Both the position numbers and the translations under genes were made by a program. 14,408 nucleotides of DNA from Davidsoniella eucalypti (lineage: Eukaryota > Ascomycota > Sordariomycetes > Microascales > Ceratocystidaceae). Every line of letters starts with the position of its first letter. The stretch's first letter is position 1. The notes under the pieces were generated by a model, which saw nothing but the letters and a program-made list of their open reading frames with translations, had not been told where the DNA came from and ran no database searches. The stretch spans positions 1 through 14,408 of the forward strand of contig RMBW01000296.1 of assembly GCA_004009845.1 (NCBI GenBank), in the 5' to 3' direction. Below are positions 8,853 to 14,408 of the stretch, in pieces.

Positions 8853-9030
8853 ACTTAGTCATAGGTGATTTGTCACTCATTCTTCTTCTTGGTATCTGGT
8901 TATTTTTCATTGTTTTTTCTGGTCCCTCCAATTTGTATCAATAATTTTTTATTTTTCATTTCTTTTTCTCAGCCTCATGGAGGGGGGCTCATATATCTTA
9001 GGTTAGTTAGAACATTGAGGGGGGGGTAGT
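8853..9030 (+). other. 3' untranslated region of element B with polypurine tracts
   Basis: These 178 T-rich bases lie between the pol stop and the 3' LTR and carry no coding sequence. The plus-strand primer is GA-G8 at about 9017-9026, four bases from the LTR. A second purine run (GGAGGGGGG, about 8981-8989) lies some 30 bases upstream and could be a back-up tract. Confidence 0.75.
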
Positions 9031-9221
9031 TGAAAGGATCTAGGACCCAATCTTGTTGGCTGTGGTATCTACCACAGCCGTTACTTTTGTCTATATAAGG
9101 AGGCCGTCTCCCCTCCTTATTCTTGTCTAGTTCTTTTCTTCCCTCTCTATCTTCTTTAACCTCGTCAAATACTATATCTCTTCTACTTCTGCAAGCCTCG
9201 TTCTCGTCGTAGATCGTCACA
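9031..9221 (+). repeat. 3' LTR of element B
   Basis: This repeat is identical by eye to the 5' LTR over all 191 bases and carries the same palindrome (9058-9079) and TATA box. It is followed at once by the CCAGG target duplication and then by element A pol on the other strand. Confidence 0.96.
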
Positions 9222-9226
9222 CCAGG
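9222..9226. repeat. Target site duplication of element B, right copy (CCAGG)
   Basis: This is the direct repeat of 3218-3222 flanking element B. In element A it corresponds to part of the codons that read T-L-E at the start of the RT region. Confidence 0.95.
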
Positions 9227-9938
9227 GTCTTTTGCAAGACTAGGAGTTCTGCGCGCGTGACCGGGTAGAGAGACTGGGTAGGGACAGTGGCGCCTGGTTT
9301 CAACTTAATTTCCAGGTCTATCCCTGGTCGATGAGGGGGTAATGTTGTGGCTAATTTGGGGTCAAAAGCCGAGGCAACAGGTTCTAACCAATCCGGCAAG
9401 TGGGGACGGGACTTGTCTTTGTGTGCGAGTGCAATCTTGATATTCTCTAGCGAAGCTCTATAAATATGCGGGTTATCCGCACTTCCACAGAGCTTGTAGA
9501 ATTCCTCAGCAGTTAACTCTTCTGCTGGTAAGATTGTAATTTCCTGAGTCCTGGGCCTGAGCCGAACGTCATTGTTAACTAACCATCTTTGTCCTAGAAT
9601 TATGTCTTCGGACTGGCCGGGAACCACGTAGGCCCAAATGGTTTCCGTGTGGCCGTTGATGGTCAGGGGGAGTTCGGCGATGGTGTCGATGAGTGGGGGG
9701 TTGTCCAGCGTAGTGACTTGGACGATGACCCGTTCGGAGATGGGGTGTGTGAGGGTAGCAAGGTGGAGGAGACGCGGGGGAATGACGGCGACGGTGAGGC
9801 ATCCGCTGTCGACGAGGGCTTTTGTAGAATAACTTCCTAAACTTACGTCTAAGTAATTTCCTAAAGCCCCCATCTCAGTTTCAACTATCTGGTCACCAAT
9901 TAATCCCCCCTGGTCGGGGCGCGATTTATCCCGACTGT

Positions 9939-9945
9939 CTAAAAA
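9939..9945 (-). promoter_or_regulatory. Probable -1 frameshift site between gag and pol of element A
   Basis: On the minus strand gag ends GAT TTT TAG. Moving back one base gives TTT TTA GAC and an open frame through the protease. The T5 run and its distance to the stop match element B exactly. Confidence 0.62.
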
Positions 9946-11923
9946 TCCATGAGGTCTCCTGTATCCGTCACGTTAGTGGTAGTGGCTCCCTGGGCGCGTG
10001 GCTGTGAGGTTGACATTTGCTCGCTAATAAGAGCGCGGACGTCATCCAGGGAGAAGCTAGGGGCCGTGCTGACGGCGTTGGCCTTGACCGAAGGGCGAGA
10101 GGCGCGAGACTTGGAACGGCAGTTAGTGGCGGTATGACCCTTGCGTTGGCAGGAAGAGCAGGATACGGCCGTAGGACATGTGCCTGAGGGGTGTGCTTGG
10201 CTGCTGCAGTACTGGCAGGGCGTGAGAGGGCACATGGAGGCGTAGTGGCCTGTTTGGCGGCAGTGATAGCAGGGCCTGTCGGTTGAGGAGGTTTGTGATT
10301 TGGGCGCGGGCGTACGAGATGGTGTCGGCGAGGGGTTTGAACGCCAGTGGTTGGAGGTTATGGCCTTGGCTTTGGCGAGGGCGCTTTCCTTGATGCGGGC
10401 GACTGGGCGCATCTGTGAGATCATTTCGTCTAGTGGTCTGATATGGAACATGTTGGCTAAGTGCACTTGCATGTCCAGGTGGAGGCCTTCTTGGAGGACG
10501 GAGAGGAGGGTGTTATGGTCGTAGAAATGGGCTTTGTCGCGCAGGGAGCAGAGGCGGTTGGTGAAAGATTCGAACGTCTCGGTAGGGCCTTGCTTGAGCT
10601 TCAGCAATTCGCGGTTGGCAAGTCTCGCTCGGTCAGGGTCGTCGTATCGCGAGTCGAGGTAAGAGAGGAAGGCCTGGAAGCCGGTGTTCATGGGGAGGCA
10701 TTCGAGGTATTTGGTGCGGACCTGTTCCTTGATCTCCGTCGACAGGGCGTTCATCGTGTACGCCAGCTGGTCTCTGGTTGAGTAGAAGCGGTAAGAGTCC
10801 ACGAGAATTTCTCGTTAAGCTCCATCTTCCAGGTGGCGTAATCGAAGGTGCCGTCGAACTTGCGGACTGCGTCGATAACGTCTTTGCGGCGGGCAAGCTG
10901 GTCGTCGCGAGGGGGTAGTAAGGCGATCCCGTGAGCTGAAGGAGGGAATGCTGGTGTTGTTGTGAGCATTTTCTCTGGAGGTGTGGGGGCGTGTTCGCGG
11001 ATAGGGGCGAGGCGTAGGTTGAGAGGTTTGAGTCTATCCTCTAAGTCGTCGAGCTGGTTGAGGTCTACTAAGTTGTCGTTGGCTGGGTCTTCGTATTTGC
11101 CACCGAGGAGCGCGAGGATGTCTCGGCCTAGGTTGTCCAGTACTTCAGCAGTGCGTACAGGGTCCTTGAATTCGGGGGCTGAGCGTTCTGCCATGCCCTG
11201 GAGTGCAGCCATCTGGATCTCTGCGACTTTGAAGTTGTGGTGGAACTGGAAGTCCCATCTTGGCGCAGTGGGTGATATCCATTCGGTTGGATCCAGTTGG
11301 GCTTTATCGAGGGCAGCTTGGTATTTGGCGGACAGAACTTCGAAGACGTCTGCTGCATCGTCGGAGTATGCGCCTGGCAGGGGGAGACCGCTTAGAGAGC
11401 GACGAGGGGCTTCGATTTTGACTTTGGGGGCGTTCTCCTTGGGGCGCAAGGGGATGTCCTTGCTAGAGGACGCGCCGAAGCCGAGGATGTGAGGGTTGCT
11501 AAGAAATCGTGACAGAAGAATCTGGGCGCTGCGCGGGGACCTGAGGCTGCTTTGACCGGGCACAATGTGGCCGATTATATCCGTGGAGATGGACAAACAG
11601 TGCAGGTGGTCGTGAAAGTGGGCAGCGTGTGCGAGGATGGCAGGGCCTGCGGGAAAGGGGCCAAGTAGTTTGGCCAGACGGGGTCGCTCAGAGCGTTTGA
11701 ACAGGGCTAAATAGCACCAGCCTTGGTGTTTCCAGAGGCGTCTCTGGTGGAGAAAGGGGGTGACGACATGGCGCGGCTTGAAGGCCAGCAAGAAGCGGCG
11801 CGTGATGTCTAGCATGAAGTGGGTGAAGGCAATTGCGAGGAATGCGAGGGCGAGACCTTCGGCGGTGCCGTGATGGGCTCCAAGGATGGCAGCCCAGAGG
11901 TGAAGGAGGAAAAGTTGCAACAT
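9939..11923 (-). pseudogene. gag: Element A Gag with hydrophobic N-terminus and three CCHC zinc knuckles (one frame break)
   Basis: The ATG at 11923 has a good context (GCACCATGT). The first 390-codon frame and the next 287-codon frame overlap, and homology to element B Gag shows they are one protein of about 660 residues with one base missing near 10806-10812. Residues 1-47 include two hydrophobic stretches. Residues 67-155 hold the module shared with element B (GWCYL, LLGPFP, FHDHL). A capsid-like region spans the frame break. Three tandem CX2CX4HX4C knuckles follow (10119-10271: CYHC, CQYC and CSSC starts), against one in B. The gene ends GAT TTT TAG with pol in the -1 frame. The break sits at the centre of a 15-bp palindrome (10801-10815). 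It could be decay, a deletion hotspot or a consensus error; I do not think it is programmed. Confidence 0.9.
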
Positions 11924-12069
11924 GGTGCAAGTAAGGTGGACGCGTTAGTCAGTGAGATGGCGAAGTGAGGGCACAGTAGGGTGCGAGAATGATGGTCACG
12001 AATAGCGTGAGAGAACAAGGTGCACAGTAGGGTGCGAAGAACGAGAACGATGGTAGATCGGTATCAAAA
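11924..12069 (-). other. Untranslated leader of element A with tandem repeats
   Basis: This 146-base leader lies between the 5' LTR and the gag ATG. It contains a repeated block (plus strand GTGCACAGTAGGGTGCGA or GGGCACAG...) starting at about 11969 and 12020. The duplicated leader at 12577-12776 has one extra 54-bp unit. No upstream ORF was recognised. Confidence 0.75.
12057..12067 (-). other. Primer-binding site of element A (self-priming type)
   Basis: On the minus strand TTGATACCGAT lies two bases inside the LTR. It is exactly complementary over 11 bases to ATCGGTATCAA in the LTR (minus strand, 12132-12122), 55 bases downstream of the TATAAATA box. An 11-base pairing is the length described for Tf1. 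No tRNA-type TGG start is seen. Confidence 0.7.
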
Positions 12070-12248
12070 TGACACGAACTAGGAAGAGGCAATGGCAAGC
12101 AATCTAGAGTAAAGACTTCGATTGATACCGATGAAGGAGAAAGACTAATATCTGTTGGAATACGGCGGGAATAGGTCCCTATTTATAACCGTTTATCTGG
12201 CTAAGTATCTTACTTAGCCAAATACCAACTGGGCCTTAGCCCCTGACA
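12070..12248 (-). repeat. 5' LTR of element A (inner copy)
   Basis: This 179-bp repeat is identical by eye to 12777-12955 and about five changes away from the 3' LTR at 12-188. The TATAAATA box is at 12187-12180. A perfect 9-bp palindrome (12199-12219, GGCTAAGTA...TACTTAGCC) lies 11 bp upstream of it. The outer end abuts a truncated gag copy, and the last four bases (GACA on the plus strand) are shared with the gag sequence at that point. Confidence 0.93.
12199..12219. promoter_or_regulatory. U3 palindrome upstream of the TATA box of element A
   Basis: GGCTAAGTA-TCT-TACTTAGCC is a perfect 9-bp inverted repeat 11 bp upstream of TATAAATA in the direction of transcription. An identical copy lies in the outer LTR; the 3' LTR version (139-159) is damaged. 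Role is inferred from the matching position in element B. Confidence 0.58.
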
Positions 12249-12576
12249 AACAGTGCAGGTGGTCATGAAAGTGGGCAGCGTGTGCGAGGATGGCAGGACC
12301 TGCGGGAAAGGGGCCAAGTAGTTTGGCCAGACGGGGTCGCTCAGAGCGTTTGAACAGGGCTAAATAGCACCAGCCCTGGTGTTTCCAGAGGCGTCTCTGG
12401 TGGAGAAAGGGGGTGACGACATGGCGCGGCTTGAAGGCCAGCAAGAAGCGGCGCGTGATGTCTAGCATGAAGTGGGTGAAGGCAATTGCGAGGAATGCGA
12501 GGGCGAGGCCTTCGGCGGTGCCGTGATGGGCTCCAAGGATGGCAGCCCAGAGGTGAAGGAGGAAAAGTTGCAACAT
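12214..12576 (-). CDS. Mini-Gag: N-terminal module of element A Gag only
   Basis: This 120-codon frame starts at the same ATG as element A gag and encodes the same first ~110 residues without any amino acid change: the hydrophobic leader and the GWCYL, LLGPFP and FHDHL module. It then reads about nine residues of LTR sequence before a stop. It has its own upstream LTR promoter (12777-12955) and leader, so it could be transcribed. Four nucleotide differences from the full copy lie within it and all are silent. It lacks the capsid and zinc-knuckle regions. It may be only a fragment; expression is not shown. Confidence 0.5.
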   Translation of the reverse strand: MLQLFLLHLWAAILGAHHGTAEGLALAFLAIAFTHFMLDITRRFLLAFKPRHVVTPFLHQRRLWKHQGWCYLALFKRSERPRLAKLLGPFPAGPAILAHAAHFHDHLHCLSGAKAQLVFG

Positions 12577-12776
12577 GGTGCAAGTAAGGTGGACGCGTTA
12601 GTCAGTGGGATAGCGAAGTGAGGGCACAGTAGGGTGCGAGAACGATGGTCACGAATAGCGTGAGAAAATGGAGTGCACAGTAGGGTGCGAGTAGAGTGAT
12701 GGTCACGAATAGCGTGAGAGAACAAGGTGCACAGTAGGGTGCGAAGAACGAGAACGATGGTAGATCGGTATCAAAA
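12577..12776 (-). other. Leader of the truncated A unit, with three repeat units
   Basis: Units begin near 12622, 12673 and 12727 (plus strand). The middle unit is 54 bp and has no counterpart in the leader at 11924-12069, so copy number varies between family members. The self-priming site lies at 12764-12774. Confidence 0.75.
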
Positions 12777-12955
12777 TGACACGAACTAGGAAGAGGCAAT
12801 GGCAAGCAATCTAGAGTAAAGACTTCGATTGATACCGATGAAGGAGAAAGACTAATATCTGTTGGAATACGGCGGGAATAGGTCCCTATTTATAACCGTT
12901 TATCTGGCTAAGTATCTTACTTAGCCAAATACCAACTGGGCCTTAGCCCCTGACA
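12777..12955 (-). repeat. Outer A-type LTR
   Basis: This 179-bp LTR is identical by eye to 12070-12248. Its outer end interrupts the pol frame of element C between the RT and RNase H regions, directly after the codons K-K-A-F. Palindrome and TATA box are intact. Confidence 0.93.
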
Positions 12956-14408
12956 AAGGAAGGCTTTCTTAACTTCGGCAAAAGAGTGAGCGCAGGCATC
13001 AGACCATACGAAAGGGGTGTCCTTCTTGGTTAACCCTACCAGAGGCGCCATTAATTCTGACAGTCGAGGCACAAAATCTCTGTAGAAATTCACGAAGCCA
13101 ATAAACCCGCGTAAACCTTTCAATGTCGTAGGTGGTTTCCATTCACGAATCGCTAGGGTTTTCTCGGGGTCAGCCTTGATACCAATACCTGGGCCGACTA
13201 TGAATCCGAGGAACTTAATCTCCTTAGCCAGAAAGTGACACTTGCGCAAGTCGAGTTGCAGGCCGGCGAGATCGAGTGCGTGGACAATTTCGAGCACTAA
13301 CTTCCTGTGCTCTTCCTCAGTACCACTGGAGTAAATGTCACACATCGTCAATGTAGGCGCTGCAGCTGATGCCTAGCCATTTCCGAAGGACCGAATTGAT
13401 GTAACGCTGGAAAGCGGCAGGGGCATTAGTCAAACCGAAAGGGAATCACGTTTCCATTCAAAGGCCCTAGGGGAGTCCGAAATGCGGTTAACTCTCTCGT
13501 AGCCAGGGGCTATACGAATGCGATGGAACGCCGCAATGACGTCTACCTTGGACACCCACTTGGCTTCCGAAATTTGCCGAAGGGTGTCGTGGATAAGGGG
13601 TAAGGGGTATGAGTCCTTTTTGGAAATAGCGTTGACTGCGCGGTAGTCCACGCAGAAACGAATTCCACCTCCAGGTTTCTTTACAAATAGCACTGGAGAG
13701 CCCACTTCAGACTTTGTGTCCTTTATCCATTTAGTAGCCAGTTAGTTCCGTCAGCGTCTTCTGCATCACCAACAACTCTGCGCGAGACAACGGGTACAAA
13801 CGATTGTATAGGTAACGTCTTCCTCCAGCAGCTCGATCTTCAAGTCCACTCCAGGCCGGTGCGGCGGGAGGTCCTTGGACGCTTTTGCCTCGAAGGCAGA
13901 GGCTACGGGTCTTAACCATTCAGGCAGTGGAGGTCTCTCCTGTTCCTTTTGCGCTAATGCTCTGTTGACGTCCTCTAGTGTAATCCGGTAGATGGCGAGG
14001 TCGTCGTCGTTGTCGCAGAGCTTGTGGAATTCGTCAGGTGTCAGTTCTTCGGCCGTAGGGACTTCAATTTGTCCGGAACGAGGGTGCAAGTGCACGTCGT
14101 GGTTAATGAGCCAGCGTTGACCGAGTATCAGGTCTTCGGTCTGGCGGGGACGACGTAGGCCCATATGTCCTCGTGGTGGTCGGGCAAGTTGTAGTGTAAA
14201 CTGAGCGATTCGTGTGATGACGGGGGGACTGGGTTTGCGATGCAGCTAGGGATACCTTACGAGGTTCGATGGGTAAAGTCTTCGTAAGCGTAGGCGAGTA
14301 GGCGCGGGGGGCGACGGCGAGGCAGAGACAGCCACTGTCGACGAGAGCCTTCGTAGAAAAGTATTCATAGATAAATCTAGATACGTTCCCTTAGCTCCCA
14401 TCTCTACT
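12956..14408 (-). pseudogene. Element C pol fragment: protease and reverse transcriptase (degraded)
   Basis: This is a third Ty3/Gypsy element on the minus strand. From right to left it shows the protease start with DSG (14331-14339, in ALVDSGC), the ILGQRWL motif, the RT linker (RAELLVMQKTL), RT fingers (VLFVKKPGGG), NAPAAFQ, the YIDD region (about 13345-13356) and the RT connection domain (FLGFIVGPGIGIKADPEKT), ending at K-K-A-F where the A-type LTR cuts in. Single-base frame breaks are visible near 14358, 14150, 13815, 13738, in the segment 13445-13500, and near 13342. No clear in-frame nonsense codon was seen apart from those caused by frame loss. It differs from both A and B enough to be its own family. 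RNase H, integrase and LTRs are not in the window; whether 1-11 is its continuation cannot be tested. Confidence 0.88.

Larger units (their letters stand above)
3223..9221 (+). mobile_element. Element B: complete, apparently intact Ty3/Gypsy chromovirus
   Basis: This 5999-bp element has identical 191-bp LTRs, a self-complementary primer site, gag, a pol overlapping in the -1 frame, a C-terminal chromodomain, a GA-G8 polypurine tract, and perfect CCAGG target duplications. Neither reading frame is broken. It lies in the opposite orientation inside the RT region of element A. Identical LTRs mean that no mutation has accumulated in them since integration, so insertion was recent. Protein domain order (PR-RT-RNase H-IN-chromodomain) places it among the chromoviruses. 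Assignment to the Tf1/sushi branch is inferred from the priming signals, not from a phylogeny. Confidence 0.95.
9222..9945 (-). pseudogene. Element A pol, 5' part: protease and start of RT (split by element B)
   Basis: This minus-strand frame starts at the gag slip site (TTT 9945-9943, then TTA GAC ...) without a stop and runs until it is cut by the B insertion. It carries the aspartic protease with DSG (about 9802-9810, in ALVDSGC), the protease ILGQRWL motif, and the linker into RT (RAELLVLQKTL). The stretch between the slip site and the first methionine (9873) resembles the same part of element B (shared D/E-K-S and YLDVSL motifs), so it is translated only through frameshifting. No lesion is visible in this part. 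Its continuation is at 210-3222. The pol is a pseudogene here because of the insertion and the breaks further downstream. Confidence 0.92.
12..12248 (-). mobile_element. Element A: Ty3/Gypsy chromovirus, interrupted by element B
   Basis: In minus-strand order it has LTR (12248-12070), primer site, leader, gag, pol in the -1 frame, chromodomain, polypurine tract and LTR (188-12). Without element B and one copy of its target duplication it is about 6.2 kb. It carries four single-base frame breaks but no nonsense codon that I could find. The bases outside its ends do not form a target duplication (plus strand 7-11 GTTCC; outside the right-most A LTR, AAGGA), so the right end has been rearranged. 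Confidence 0.88.
12249..12955 (-). mobile_element. Truncated A-type unit: LTR, leader and 5' end of gag
   Basis: This stretch holds an LTR (12777-12955), a primer site (12764-12774), a leader with three repeat units, and the first ~110 gag codons, then runs straight into the LTR at 12248. It duplicates 11596-12069 plus the LTR, with six scattered transitions and a 54-bp extra leader unit. It may come from template switching during reverse transcription, unequal recombination, or a second insertion followed by deletion. Confidence 0.85.

Noticed and set aside
8853..9030. An envelope-like third gene after pol
   Set aside because: Only 178 T-rich bases separate pol from the 3' LTR in B, and about 20 in A, so there is no room for one.
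10806..10812. Programmed frameshift inside element A gag
   Set aside because: The local codons (AAA TTC) do not allow good re-pairing after slippage, and Gag of element B is continuous at the matching place. A one-base loss is simpler.
11596..12776. Simple insertion of element A into a second copy of itself
   Set aside because: The missing remainder of the second gag is not found beyond the left LTR and the flanks do not form a target duplication. Some rearrangement must be added.
12..12955. Repeat-induced point mutation (RIP)
   Set aside because: The sequence is not AT-rich, the differences between repeated segments are few, they do not favour CpA to TpA, and no stop codons from C-to-T change are seen.
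1..14408. Host genes, tRNA, rRNA or CRISPR array
   Set aside because: All long frames on either strand are retroelement genes or their shadows. The only repeats are LTRs, target duplications and the short leader repeats.

Overview
The window is almost entirely a nest of Ty3/Gypsy LTR retrotransposons of the chromodomain-bearing (chromovirus) type. No host gene, rRNA, tRNA or CRISPR array was found. Chromodomain integrases, TATA-driven LTRs of under 200 bp and apparent self-priming of the Tf1/sushi kind point to a filamentous fungus, probably Dikarya. That placement is an inference; no host gene is present to test it.

Three element families are layered. Element C (about 12956-14408, minus strand) is the apparent oldest layer: a protease-RT fragment with several single-base frame breaks. 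It is cut at 12955/12956 by an LTR of family A. Element A (minus strand, 12-12248) has a 3' LTR at 12-188, a broken pol (210-3222 and 9222-9945), a gag with one frame break (9939-11923) and a 5' LTR at 12070-12248. To its right a second A-type LTR (12777-12955) precedes a copy of only the leader and the first ~110 Gag codons (12249-12776), giving LTR - truncated gag - LTR. Element B (plus strand, 3223-9221, 5999 bp) lies inside the RT region of A in the opposite orientation. It has identical 191-bp LTRs, a perfect 5-bp target duplication (CCAGG), intact gag (3736-5259) and intact pol (5238-8852), so it is the youngest layer and may be functional.

A and B have unrelated LTR sequences and divergent gags but share one plan: (1) a palindrome 11-12 bp upstream of the TATA box; (2) an 11-12 nt sequence about 55-57 nt downstream of TATA that is exactly complementary to a site 2-3 nt inside the 5' LTR, the signature of Tf1-type self-primed reverse transcription; (3) a Gag with a hydrophobic N-terminus followed by a conserved ~90-residue module before the usual capsid and zinc-knuckle regions; (4) gag ending in GAT TTT stop, with pol in the -1 frame across that T run; (5) a GA-G8 polypurine tract four bases from the 3' LTR.

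The most interesting observations are the self-priming pairs, the conserved Gag N-terminal module, the conserved gag/pol slip site, and the LTR-flanked mini-gag whose reading frame is intact and whose differences from the full copy are all silent within the conserved 110 codons.
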